This document shows positions 1 to 9,425 of a stretch of DNA of 64,000 nt, piece after piece. The notes beneath the pieces were generated by a model that saw only the letters and a program-made list of their open reading frames with translations, was not told the DNA's origin and did no database searches. How positions within the stretch are numbered: the first letter of the stretch is position 1; every line of letters begins with the position of its first letter. Origin of the DNA: DATFVA01 sp963721075 (GTDB lineage Bacteria > Bacteroidota > Ignavibacteria > Ignavibacteriales > Ignavibacteriaceae). A program made the position numbers and the translations under genes. The stretch lies in contig CAVRHV010000015.1 in assembly GCA_963721075.1 (NCBI GenBank), positions 36,136 to 100,135 on the forward strand, read 5' to 3'.

Positions 1-2
1 TA

Positions 3-188
3 AGGAGATACGAAAGAAAATTCACGCGAGAGGAAACTGAGATGTATAAAATGTTCCAGAAAATGCATAAAGATGAGGAGGATTTTGATTCTGTTTCTCT
101 TAAAAAACTAAAGGAACTATACGATAAATATTATGTGCCTGCAGACAGAACCAAACTTGATAATTTATTTAAAAAGAAAGAAGAATAA
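3..188 (+). CDS. C-terminal end of an unidentified protein (5' end outside window)
   Basis: An open frame runs in from the left edge and ends at a TAA after about 61 codons. The visible tail is highly charged, rich in Lys, Glu and Asp, with motifs such as FTREETEMYK and KLKELYDKYY, and ends in KKKEE. No signal, membrane segment or known domain can be seen in so short a piece. It is followed by 138 bp without a gene before the next start, so it is probably the end of a separate transcription unit. I do not recognise the family. Confidence 0.55.
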   Translation, partial: RRYERKFTREETEMYKMFQKMHKDEEDFDSVSLKKLKELYDKYYVPADRTKLDNLFKKKEE

Positions 189-326
189 TTTTTATCTCCC
201 TTAAATTATTAAAACCACCTTTTGATCGCTCACGCGGAAAGCGGGAAAAGTGCGTCTTGCATCCATTTTTACCATTGATAAATAAAATCATTGTAAGTAA
301 TTTTTGACTCTTTTCATATTGAGGTT

Positions 327-3300
327 ATGATGAATAATAAGGTTCTTCACAAAATATTTGCAGCTGTTACGTTTGTGATATCACTGCTTGTGCTATTCTC
401 AACGGTGCAGCCGTCGGTTTCCTTCTGGGATTGTGGTGAGTTCATTGCGTCAGCCAGATATTTGCAGGTTCCGCATCCGCCTGGAGCACCTTTCTTTACG
501 CTTCTGGGCAGAGTATTTTCCGTAATACCTTTTGTGGAGAACATTGGTTTAAGAGTTAACACCATATCAGTTATTACAAGTGCCCTTTCTATCTTATTCC
601 TTTATCTGATTGCCGTTAAGCTGATAGAGAACTACAGAGGCAAAACCCCACAGAGTACGCTTGATGCAGTTGCTACTTACCTTGCAGCCTCTATCGGTGC
701 ACTTTCATTCTCTTTCAGCGATACTTTCTGGTTCAATGGTGTTGAAGCAGAGGTTTACGCATTCAGCACTTTCCTGGTAGCATTTGTTACCTGGCTGATA
801 ATTGTCTGGTCAGAGAAGGCAGAAAACCCGGATAATGAAAAATATATTCTTATGATCGCTTACCTCATAGGTATTGCAACCGGCGTTCACCTGATGGCCG
901 TCCTTGCCATTGTGCCGGTTGTGATGATAATACTTCTTCAGGAAGTATGTCACAGATGAGGAGGCACTTAAGAAAACAGGATATATATTCATTGCACACG
1001 CTGCGCTGCTTGTGGTAATCTCGCTTGCTATGTGGGCAAGCACCACGTCTACTACTCCGCCAACCCCGGAAGAGTATCAGGCTTATGATACGAAGTTTAA
1101 GCTGATAGCTGTGGGTATAAGCGCGCTGATAATGGGAATATTCTACAAGAAGATTTTTACAAGGAACTCCTTCTATATGCCGCTGATAATAGGCGGAGCA
1201 GCATTGTTTATTACCTACCCCGGAGTGGTTAAATTCCTTCCCGGAGTTATGGCGGGAATAACCGGTGATAACAGCTTCCTGGCAGTGGTTGTTCTGGTAA
1301 TTATACTTGGTGCTCTCTGGTACGGAGTTATGTATGCAAGGCGCGAGAATAAGCCCACACTCCATCTCTCGCTTTTATCATTCATCTTGGTGCTGGTCGG
1401 CTTTACAACTTTTTCTATGGTGATAATCCGCGCTAATATGAAGCCGCCGATGAATGAGAATGATCCGGATAACTTCACAGAGCTTGTAAGCTACCTGAAC
1501 CGCGACCAGTACGGCGACTTCCCGACCTTCAAGAGAAGGTTTGCTACAGAACCTCATCAGATGGTGGTGTATAATAACTATTCAAGCGATCTGGACTTTT
1601 TCTGGCGCTACCAGATGAACCATATGATGACACGTTACTGGTTCTGGAACTATGCCGGACGTGAAGGATGGCAGCAGGATGATGGTCCTGATATCGCCCC
1701 CTTCAACCAGATCGGCAATTTCTTCGGCAGTATACTGGGCGGTATTCATTTTGGGGGATCCACTAAGGATTCGCTTTATGCTATCCCGCTTCTTCTTGGA
1801 CTGCTGGGCATCTATTTCCATTTTAAGAAGGACTGGAAGATGGCAGCCGCCTTTATGGTGATGTTCATTCTTATGGGCTACCTTACTGCCTTCTACCAGA
1901 ACCAGCAGCAGCCTCAGCCAAGAGAGAGAGACTACTTTTATGTCGGGGCTTTCTTCGTCTTTTCCATCTGGATAGCCATAGGTGTGCGCGGACTGGTATC
2001 ACTGGCAATGGAGAAGATATCCGCCGAGTCGCTCAGAACAGCAAGTGTAGTGGGTATACTGGCTTTGGGAGTGATCTTTGTGCCTTATAATATGTATAAG
2101 ACAAATTACTTCACTCACGACCGATCCCATAACTGGGTTCCATGGGATTATTCATATAACCTGCTTCAGAGCTGTGCACCTAATGCTGTGCTCTTTACAA
2201 ACGGTGATAACGATACCTTCCCCCTCTGGTACCTTCAGGATGTGGAGGGTGTAAGACGCGATGTTAAGATAGCCAACCTAAGTCTTCTTAACACTAACTG
2301 GTATATAGAGCAGCTTAAGAAGAATGACCCTTACGGTGTGGGTACCGTAAATATCAGGATGAGTGATGATCAGATAAACCAGTTAAGACCTGTACAGTGG
2401 GAGACTCAGAAGGTTACTATTCCTGTGCCTAAAGCTAACACCCAGCAGGCACTGAAGGATGTCTACCAGACATATGACATATCAGATTCATCTGTTATGA
2501 AGCAGGGTGCAATTCAGTTTACTATGAAGAATACCCTCACCTTTGGACAGGTTAAAGCTGTTAGGGTGCAGGACCTGATGGTTAAGGAAATTGTTGAAGC
2601 CAATAACTGGCAGAGACCGATCTATTTTGCCGTTACCTGTAGTGACGATAGTAAAATTGGTCTGCAGGACTATCTTAAGATGGAAGGTATGGCTCTGCGG
2701 CTGGTGCCTGAAAAAAGGAAACCGGGTGTAGAGTTTGTAAATGCTGAAATAATGGAAAAAGAACTAAAGGAAAATCCGGGATACAGCAAAACCTATAAAC
2801 CGGGCTTTAAATTCCGTGGTCTTAATAATCCTCATATTTTCTTTGATGATAATCATGTCAGGATGACTCAGAACTACCGTAATGCATTTATGAGACTTGC
2901 AATTTATGATATAAATACAAACCAGGATCAGAAAGCTGTTGCTGCGCTTGATGAGATGGAAAAGAAGATCCCGAGAGAGAATATCCCGATGGATTACGAA
3001 ATACTCTTTGAGGTAGGAAATATGTACTGGAATGCCGGCGCTATGAAACAGTACAAAGAGATAGCAGCGGATGTAGAAACAGAGGCATTAAAGAGACTTG
3101 AGCAGAATCCTAATGATGTTCAGTCTTATTACAACCCCTACAGGATATTAATAGAAACTTATGAAAATCTTAAGGATTACACTAAGTTGCTGGGAATCTG
3201 GCAGAGACTCGGTGCAATGTATCCTAATGATCCTAATGTTAAAGCGAATATAGCTAAATATACTAATCTGGCTAAGCAGGATCGTGTTGATGTGGATACG

Positions 3301-3327
3301 GTTCCCAGGCCCGATACAGGCAAATAA
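327..3327 (+). CDS. DUF2723 family membrane protein (GT117-type glycosyltransferase) with C-terminal TPR-like repeats; frameshifted
   Basis: The N-terminus has the DUF2723 hallmark of a membrane segment, then FWDCGEFIASARYL and HPPGAPFFTLLGRVF (about residues 35-70). Many hydrophobic helices follow to about residue 590, then a soluble C-terminal part with TPR-like helical repeats (last 150 residues). The family is annotated as GT117, resembling protein O-mannosyltransferases, and is typical of Bacteroidota and Ignavibacteria. Acceptor and donor cannot be told from sequence. The gene is split: the first frame stops at 959, and the second is already open and homologous from about 937, so a net +1 base lies near 933-940 (CTTCTTCAGG). 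Ignoring it gives about 1000 residues. The start is the first of two adjacent ATGs, behind GAGG. A strong terminator follows. Confidence 0.85.
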
Positions 3328-3346
3328 AATATTCTGATAATTCCTT

Positions 3347-3375
3347 AATAAGCGGCCTTGTGCCGCTTATTTTTT
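3347..3375 (+). terminator. Rho-independent terminator after the DUF2723 gene
   Basis: A perfect 10-bp stem, AATAAGCGGC (3347-3356) pairing with GCCGCTTATT (3362-3371), has a 5-base loop and runs into TTTT. It lies 20 bp past the stop, which separates the DUF2723 gene from the glycosyltransferase that follows. Confidence 0.85.
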
Positions 3376-3402
3376 ATTGATTAAATCACGTAGAACCTTT
3401 TA

Positions 3403-4465
3403 ATGAAGATACTTATTCTTGCATTATCCGGTATCGGCGATGCATTGATGTTTACCCCCGCTCTGAGATTACTGCGTAGTGAACTTCCCGATGCCCGCAT
3501 TGAGGCACTTGTAATGTATAAAGGTGTAAAGGATATGTACGACCGGAATCCCGCCCTGGATGAAGTCTATTACTTTGACTTCCTTAAAGAGGGTCCCGTA
3601 CGTTCATTAAAGTTTCTTTTGGGGCTCAGAAAAAAATATGATGTATCAATAAATGTCTATCCCTCTAACCGAAAAGAATATAATATTATCAATTTTCTTG
3701 TCGGTGCCGGGAAAAGAGCCGGTGTAAAATATCTTCGTAAAGATCTGCAGAACCTCGGCGACCTCAACAATGTAAGGGTAACCGAAAACGATCAGACACA
3801 TAATGTGCAGACCAACATAAAGCTGGTTGAAAAACTTCTCGGTAAAAATTTTAGTGAAGAGCCTCCGCTTCTGTTTCCTCTTAAAATGGAAGATGAAAAC
3901 TTTGCGCTGAATTTTTTCTCAAGCTAATAACCTGAAAGACACCGATCTTTTAGTCGGCTTTCATCCGGGCTCAGCTACATTAAAAAATCATATTAAAAGA
4001 AGATGGGAGCCTGAAAAATTTGAGGGATTGGGAAGAAGATTGATCGATGATAAAGGCGCAAAGATACTGATCTTTGGCGGACCCGAAGAAAATGATCTTA
4101 AGAACACCATTAAAAATGATATAAATTCTGAAAATGTGTGGATTATTGAATCCGGAAACCTGGCTGAAAGTGCTGCTCTTATGGCAAGGTGTAATGTTTT
4201 TGTATCAAATGATTCAAGCCTGATGCATGTTGCTTCTGCGTTAAGCTTAAAGGTAGTGGCTATCCTTGGTCCTACTAACCCCCATTATATTCATCCATGG
4301 AAAACTGAACACAATGTAGTAAGATTAAATCTCGACTGTTCTCCCTGCTTCATTTATTCACCCCGTCCGCTGATCTGTTTCAGAGATGATGTTCAGTTCA
4401 AATGCATTAAAGAATTAACCGTCGATATGGTTTACCAAGCGGTTAACCATCTCCTTAGTTCTTGA
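3403..4465 (+). CDS. Glycosyltransferase family 9 (heptosyltransferase-like); frameshifted
   Basis: The start, MKILILALSGIGDALMFTPA, is the GT9/heptosyltransferase signature (nucleotide-sugar transferase of LPS core synthesis, acting at the inner face of the cytoplasmic membrane). The second half carries the matching C-terminal domain: VGFHPGSA, ILIFGGPEEND, FVSNDSSLMHVASAL (acceptor/donor site) and ILGPTNP. The two halves are in different frames. The first stops at 3927 directly after a run of six T (3912-3917); dropping one T joins the frames and gives a protein of about 353 residues, normal for the family. The 3' end overlaps the convergent LOG-like gene by 11 bp. The sugar transferred is not predictable. 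Confidence 0.85.
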
Positions 4466-4985
4466 GTTTATCGGCAAGATAATCTGCTATCTCATCAACA
4501 TGCGTGAAATTCCTGACAAGGCCCGTTACTCTTTTTTCCAGTGTTAACTGCTGGTCGATTATTTCAGCAATTTCCTTCCACATTACAGAATGTGATACTA
4601 TAGGTTTTATTGAAAGCATTTTCTTATTAATCAGTTCCCAGACAAGTGCAAGTTCAAGTAAGGTACCTGTTCCTCCCTGCAGCACTACATACGCATCTCC
4701 GGCATCAATTAACTTTTGAAGCCGTTCATTCAGATCCCCGCATTTAATCTCCTTTGTAAGATATTTACTGGGAATAGAACTCCATCCTTCAACTGTAATC
4801 CCCAATACTTCCGCCCCGGCTTCAGCTGCACCTCTGCTTGCCGCATTCATAATCCCCTGGTAACCGCCTGTACAAATATTAAATCCTTTCTGCGCCAGTA
4901 ATTTCCCGAGGTTGTAGGCAGTTATGTATTCTTCCTCTCCTTCAACAGGCCTTGAACTTCCGAAAATTGTAATCACCTTCTTCAT
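4455..4985 (-). CDS. LOG-family / TIGR00730-like Rossmann protein (possible cytokinin riboside 5'-monophosphate phosphoribohydrolase)
   Basis: The protein has 176 residues when started at the ATG giving MKKVITIFGSSRP, which has AGG 7 bases upstream. A longer in-frame ATG 48 bases upstream lacks a site. It shows the Rossmann start (ITIFGSSRP), GGYQGIMNAASRGAAEAG, and the nucleotide/ribose motif LQGGTGTLLE. LOG enzymes normally carry PGGxGTxxE, so Gln replaces the usual Pro. Family members hydrolyse nucleoside monophosphates to base and ribose 5-phosphate, and some are molybdenum-cofactor carriers or DprA relatives. The substrate here is unknown. The gene is convergent with the GT9 gene and overlaps its end. 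Confidence 0.75.
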   Translation of the reverse strand: MKKVITIFGSSRPVEGEEEYITAYNLGKLLAQKGFNICTGGYQGIMNAASRGAAEAGAEVLGITVEGWSSIPSKYLTKEIKCGDLNERLQKLIDAGDAYVVLQGGTGTLLELALVWELINKKMLSIKPIVSHSVMWKEIAEIIDQQLTLEKRVTGLVRNFTHVDEIADYLADKLKN

Positions 4986-5393
4986 TATAAACCTAATTTC
5001 AATAAATAAACCGCTAATATATGCATTGTTCACATATCAATGCGGATATGCGGAAATAATGGATAAAATAGCAGAATAAAGTGGTATTTCAAGCGCAGTT
5101 GAAGCGCAGTTGAAGCGCAGTTGGAGCGCAGTTGGAGCGCAGTTGAAGCGGAGTTGGAACCTGTTTGGAAGGCCAGTAGAACTATTGGCTGACCCTGAAT
5201 TGTTGAACCTCCGGGGAATATTAATCTATATAAGATATTACCTGTTAGCGACTTTGTTACAGCAGGAGACTTAAACGGGAAGGTGATTTAACTATACAAA
5301 AAAAATACATACCCGGATGTCCCGGAGCGGGACTGATTTTGGTTTATGGACACCGGCTTGAGACTAATTGCAGCTGGAAGCAGCTGACTGAAG
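4986..5393. other. 408-bp intergenic region with a tandem repeat and two small hairpins
   Basis: No convincing gene is present. The region holds the 11-bp tandem repeat annotated separately. It also has a perfect hairpin GTCCCG-GAG-CGGGAC near 5317-5331, and CAGCTG-GAAG-CAGCTG (5371-5386) just past the stop of the minus-strand YceI gene. On the minus strand the first hairpin is followed, about 13 bases later, by a run of eight T, so together they could end YceI transcription, but the spacing is not that of a classic terminator. Confidence 0.5.
5091..5156. repeat. Six tandem copies of an 11-bp unit
   Basis: The unit RAGCGCAGTTG (R is A or G) is repeated without spacing at 5091, 5102, 5113, 5124, 5135 and 5146. 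The first three copies are identical, copies 4 and 5 start with G, and copy 6 has one C-to-G change. Eleven bases is not a multiple of three and no frame uses it, so it is non-coding. It is close to one DNA helical turn, so each copy would face the same side of the helix. Confidence 0.9.
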
Positions 5394-6032
5394 TTATAAA
5401 GAAACTTTATTGGAACCGACAAGATTTACGGTTATATCAATTTTTTCAGCCACCCTTTTACCGAGAAGCAGATGCCTGATATTATAATCAGATAATAATA
5501 TATGGAACTTCGCCTGAACTCCCAGTAAATCTCCGGGCATTCTCTGCTGAGTAACAGGACTTTCCTCAAGATAGGTTATAGTGGCTTTGGCCGTATCCTC
5601 TTTGGTAGCTCCATGAAGGAAAAAGTCACCGATAACATCGGCTTCGATCTTTCCGTCTGATATCTGTTTAATATTTACGGCTTTTTTAACCTTAAATGAA
5701 ATCTCGGGATACTTCTCCGCATTCAGCCACGAATCACTTCGCAGATCTTTTACCATTTTATCGATCCCGGTGTTCAATGACAAAACAGGGAATGATATTT
5801 CACCGTGAACAGTACTGAAGTCATTAACATCGAAGGTAACCGAACCTCCTATCTCTTTGGTTAAACCCTGTACATCTTCAAGAGTTGTAGTGCTGTAAAA
5901 AGAAGCCTGGTTTGTTCCGCCGGGTTTGAAGTTGAAAGTCTGTTCTCCTTTTGCCTGTACGTTAAATCCCTGTGCCGGGATCAGTGTTGTAAAAAGGAGC
6001 ATAATTGAGATAATAAACGATACTAATTTCAT
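5394..6032 (-). CDS. YceI family periplasmic protein
   Basis: The protein has 212 residues when started at the ATG that overlaps the stop of the upstream small membrane gene (ATGA). A start 45 bases earlier is possible but less likely. The N-terminus is a clear Sec signal peptide (MKLVSFIISIMLLFTTLIPAQG). The mature part has the YceI lipocalin-like barrel features: TFNFKPGG..ASFYSTTT, VTFDVNDFSTVHGEISFPV, KYPEISFKVKKA and GDFFLHGATKE. YceI proteins bind long-chain isoprenoid or fatty molecules in the periplasm. The specific ligand is unknown. The overlap with its neighbour suggests co-translation. Confidence 0.85.
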   Translation of the reverse strand: MKLVSFIISIMLLFTTLIPAQGFNVQAKGEQTFNFKPGGTNQASFYSTTTLEDVQGLTKEIGGSVTFDVNDFSTVHGEISFPVLSLNTGIDKMVKDLRSDSWLNAEKYPEISFKVKKAVNIKQISDGKIEADVIGDFFLHGATKEDTAKATITYLEESPVTQQRMPGDLLGVQAKFHILLSDYNIRHLLLGKRVAEKIDITVNLVGSNKVSL

Positions 6033-6295
6033 TGATTCACTTTCTTTTTTCTGAATACAAAAAACAATACCCCGCATACAAGTACAACTGTTCCGGTTAC
6101 ATACAGAGTATAGTCAAGACCCCATATAAACTTATCCTGCCATTCTTTGTATGTGGTTCCAAAGAGCTCATCTTTCTTTTCTATCAACACCTGCGTTTTT
6201 GTAAAAAGTTCTCCGCCGAAAGAGAGCCATACTACGAATGCGGCCGCAATAATCAGGAGTCCGGCCAGCAGTGTAATTTTTTGCTTCCTGTTCAT
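6029..6295 (-). CDS. Small two-helix membrane protein of unknown function
   Basis: This 88-residue protein has two hydrophobic segments, at about residues 8-27 and 62-83, separated by a soluble loop, and a basic C-terminal tail (FRKKKVNQ). I do not recognise the family. Its stop overlaps the ATG of the YceI gene by four bases, so the two are very probably one operon and may act together at the envelope. Only a weak ribosome site is visible. It is divergent from lhgO, with 140 bp of shared upstream DNA. Confidence 0.65.
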   Translation of the reverse strand: MNRKQKITLLAGLLIIAAAFVVWLSFGGELFTKTQVLIEKKDELFGTTYKEWQDKFIWGLDYTLYVTGTVVLVCGVLFFVFRKKKVNQ

Positions 6296-6435
6296 AATTC
6301 AATTTTTCTGATTATGAATTAAATCCTGTCTCTTTAACCTTAAAGTGTTTGAAAATACAAATTAGTGACACTGAAAATAGTGCATAAAGTTTAACATAAG
6401 TGTAAATTTAATGTCACGAAACGGAAATTTACAAA

Positions 6436-7644
6436 ATGAAATCTGACACAAAAAGCAGCGTGATCATAATTGGGGGAGGAATAGTTGGTCTTGCTTCCGC
6501 TATGCTTCTTAAACAGAATTCCGATTACTCTGTCACTGTAATTGAAGCTGAGCACGAACCCGCATCGCATCAGACGGGTAATAACAGCGGCGTAATTCAC
6601 AGCGGCCTTTATTACAAACCCGGCTCCCTGAAAGCTAAGAATTGTGTAGAGGGAAGGGAAAGAATGTACCGTTTCTGCGAAGAGAATGATATCAAACACG
6701 AGCGATGCGGTAAACTTGTTGTTGCAGCTGATGAAACGGAAATATCCCCTCTCCAAATGCTCGAGGAAAGGGGAAGAGCGAATGGTTTGAAGGGAATAAA
6801 AAGACTCCGCGGGGATGAAATTAAAGAATATGAACCTCATGCTGCGGGAATAGCCGGATTGCTGGTTCCCGAGACCGGGATTGTCGACTATAAGCAGGTT
6901 ACTGACACGTATCTGCAAAAATTTATTGAAAATGGCGGAGAGTTTTTAAACGACTGCAGATTTATAAATTTGCAGAAAGAAAATAATAACCTGATAATTG
7001 AAACAACACAAGGAGAACTGCATTGCAAACTCCTCGTAAACTGCGGGGGATTATACTCAGACAGAATAGCTAAGATCTGCGGGGTTGATCCCGGACTGCA
7101 GATAGTCCCATTCCGCGGAGAATATTATAAAATTAAAAAAGAAAAGGAATTCCTCGTTAAGAATCTGATCTATCCTGTTCCTGATCCTAAATTTCCTTTT
7201 CTCGGGGTACACTTCACAAGGATGATAAAAGGAGGGGTTGAGGCCGGTCCTAACGCCGTTCTCGCTCTTAAACGTGAAGGCTACTCAAGAACTGATTTCT
7301 CTTTCGGCGATGTTCTGCAGATGGCATCTTTCCCGGGATTCTGGAAAATGGCTTCGAAGCACTATAAAATGGGATTCAAAGAATATTACCGTTCGTTGGT
7401 GAAGTCATCATTTGTGCATTCGCTTCAAAAATTAATTCCTGAAATAACGGGAGACGACATTGAACCGGGAGGAGCGGGCGTACGTGCCCAGGCACTGGAA
7501 AGAGACGGCAGTTTAACCGACGACTTCAGGATTGTTGAGACAGAAGATATGGTACACGTTCTTAATGCTCCTTCCCCTGCTGCAACTGCTTCTTTAAGCA
7601 TCGGGGATAAAATAGCACTGCTGATTAAAAATAAGCTTCAGTAA
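6436..7644 (+). CDS. lhgO: L-2-hydroxyglutarate oxidase
   Basis: This 402-residue FAD enzyme belongs to the DAO/LhgO (YgaF) group. The N-terminal dinucleotide motif is IIIGGGIVGLASAMLL, followed by the LhgO-typical HQTGNNSGVIHSGLYYKP and GSLKAKNCVEGRERMY. Further support is VPFRGEYYKI and the C-terminal GGAGVRAQALERDG and PSPAATASLSIG, which contact FAD. It oxidises L-2-hydroxyglutarate to 2-oxoglutarate, passing electrons to the quinone pool at the membrane. Length matches the family. It stands alone, 73 bp ahead of the Fpg gene. Confidence 0.9.
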   Translation: MKSDTKSSVIIIGGGIVGLASAMLLKQNSDYSVTVIEAEHEPASHQTGNNSGVIHSGLYYKPGSLKAKNCVEGRERMYRFCEENDIKHERCGKLVVAADETEISPLQMLEERGRANGLKGIKRLRGDEIKEYEPHAAGIAGLLVPETGIVDYKQVTDTYLQKFIENGGEFLNDCRFINLQKENNNLIIETTQGELHCKLLVNCGGLYSDRIAKICGVDPGLQIVPFRGEYYKIKKEKEFLVKNLIYPVPDPKFPFLGVHFTRMIKGGVEAGPNAVLALKREGYSRTDFSFGDVLQMASFPGFWKMASKHYKMGFKEYYRSLVKSSFVHSLQKLIPEITGDDIEPGGAGVRAQALERDGSLTDDFRIVETEDMVHVLNAPSPAATASLSIGDKIALLIKNKLQ

Positions 7645-7717
7645 TTCCTGTTTATACTATCACACTGAATTTCCCTCTTCCCTTCTATCTTTAAAATAAA
7701 AGTGAAAGGATTATGCG

Positions 7718-8519
7718 ATGCCGGAACTTCCGGATGTAGAAAGCTTCAGGAAATATTTTAACAGGACTTCCCTTCATAAAAAAATTGAGAAGATTGATGT
7801 AAATACTAAAAGGATGCTAAAAGGAGTTTCTTCCAGGTCTCTTCAGATGAATCTGAAAAATGATAAATTCAATAAAACCAGCCGGCATGCAAAATACCTT
7901 TTTGCCCACACAGATAATGATAAAATACTCGTTCTACATTTCGGAATGACCGGAAGTCTCCAATACTACAAAAATGATGATGGAAAACCCGAGCATACAC
8001 GAATGCTGATAAACTTTTCTAACGGATACCACCTTGCGTTCGACTGCCCGAGAAAATTCGGCAATATCTTTTTGATTGACGACAAACAGAAATTTATTGA
8101 AAAGAAAAAATTGGGTCCCGATCCGGTTGCCGACAAATCTAAATCTTTCAAAATTCCGTGAGATACTTGAAGGCAAACGGGGCACTATCAAGTCAACTTT
8201 AATGGATCAGAAAACAATTTCCGGTATTGGGAACATTTATTCTGATGAAATACTTTTTAACGCCGGTATACATCCTGCCTCAAAGACAGAAAAGCTGAAT
8301 AATGACCAGGTTGCAAAGATCTATCATATGATGAATAAAGTACTTAATAAAGTTATTGATGTAGAAGCTGATGTAAAGAAGATGCCGCGTACCTATCTGC
8401 TGCCAAACCGGGAATCCGGAGAAGATTGTCCCCGATGCAGTGGAAAAATCAGAAAGAAAACTATTGGCGGCAGATCAGCATATTTCTGCGATAAGCACCA
8501 GAAAAAAGTCGGCAGATAG
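7718..8519 (+). CDS. Fpg/Nei family DNA glycosylase-lyase; frameshifted
   Basis: The start MPELPDVESFRKYF gives the catalytic N-terminal Pro after Met removal, followed by Glu. RHAKYLF supplies the conserved beta-hairpin Lys, and DQKTISGIGNIYSDEILF is the H2TH region. A C-terminal zinc finger reads CPRC, then CDKH 16 residues later. The fourth ligand is therefore His instead of the usual Cys, which is unusual but zinc-compatible. The enzyme should excise oxidised bases and nick abasic sites. The first frame stops at 8161 and the second is homologous from about 8135, a net +1 base in the A/T-rich stretch 8134-8160. The joined product is about 267 residues. AAAGGA precedes the ATG. A related ADP-ribose-like clade of Nei cannot be excluded. 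Confidence 0.82.
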
Positions 8520-8652
8520 TTTTCAATCACATTAAATATTGGAATTTAGCCTTTTTAAGTTCTCTTTGTGATACAGCCAAACACTCCTTGAAAAATCAAT
8601 TTGTAAGTTCATATTAAGAAATAAGTTGCGAAAATAAAGCCGGGAGGAAACT

Positions 8653-9415
8653 ATGCTGCGCAGCGTTAAAGAAATGGAAGGATTTAAGATTAAAGCAATT
8701 GACGGGGAGATTGGTAAACTTCACGAATTCTATTTTGATGATCATACCTGGATTATCCGTTATATAATAGTAGATACAGGAAGCTGGCTTGCTGAGAAAC
8801 TTGTTCTTATTTCTCCTGAATCTTTTAAATCTCTTCAATGGGATCAAACGAATCTTCGAAGTGAATCTTGATAAACAGCAGATCGAGGATAGTCCGGATG
8901 TAGATAAAGAGAGACCCGTTTCCAGGCAGAAGGAGACAGAACTGATCGGATATTATGGCTGGCCTATGTACTGGACAGGAATAGGCGGTCCTACAATCGG
9001 CGCTTTTCCCCCTGCAAATACTGCAATTACAAAAACCGAAGAGGAAGTGCTTGAGATGAGGAGAAAAGAAGGAAAAGATGATCCGAATCTCAGAAGTTCC
9101 AGAACTGTAATCAGCTACGGCATTCATGCAAGCGACGGACATATAGGGCATGTCGAAGATTTTCTTGCTGATGAAGATACATGGAATATACGCTACCTTA
9201 TTGTGGATACAAAAAGTCTGCTTCCGGGAAAGAAGGTTATAATTGCACTGGACTGGATTGAAAAGATAGTATGGGCTGAATCAGAACTCTATCTTAAGCT
9301 GACAAAAGATGAAATAAAAAATAGTCCCGAATTTGATCCTTCCAAACCGGTTGAACGTGACTATGAGAACCAAATACATGAATATTACGGTAAAAAGAAA
9401 TACTGGGAGAAATGA
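8653..9415 (+). CDS. Protein with two PRC-barrel domains; frameshifted
   Basis: Two copies of a PRC-barrel domain are visible. The first has EGFKIKAIDGEIGKLHEFYF and WIIRYIIVDTGSWL. The second, about 155 residues later, has YGIHASDGHIGHVEDFLA and WNIRYLIVDTKSLLPGKK. Each copy is followed by a matching tail (IEDSPDVDKERPV, IKNSPEFDPSKPV, then YYG). Comparing the copies places a single extra base at GATCAAACG near 8845; removing it restores the full 253-residue frame. A strong GGGAGG site precedes the ATG. PRC barrels occur in RNA-processing and photosynthetic reaction-centre proteins and in stress-related cytosolic proteins. The role here is unknown. It ends 10 bp before galT. Confidence 0.8.
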
Positions 9416-9425
9416 TTTAACAGGA

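Noticed and set aside
865..1365. 166-codon minus-strand frame
   Set aside because: It is antisense to the DUF2723 gene, has no domain and no ribosome site.
5091..5156. CRISPR array
   Set aside because: The units are 11 bp, directly joined without spacers, and no cas gene is near.
6391..6918. 175-codon minus-strand frame over the lhgO start
   Set aside because: Antisense to a well-supported enzyme gene; no recognisable sequence.
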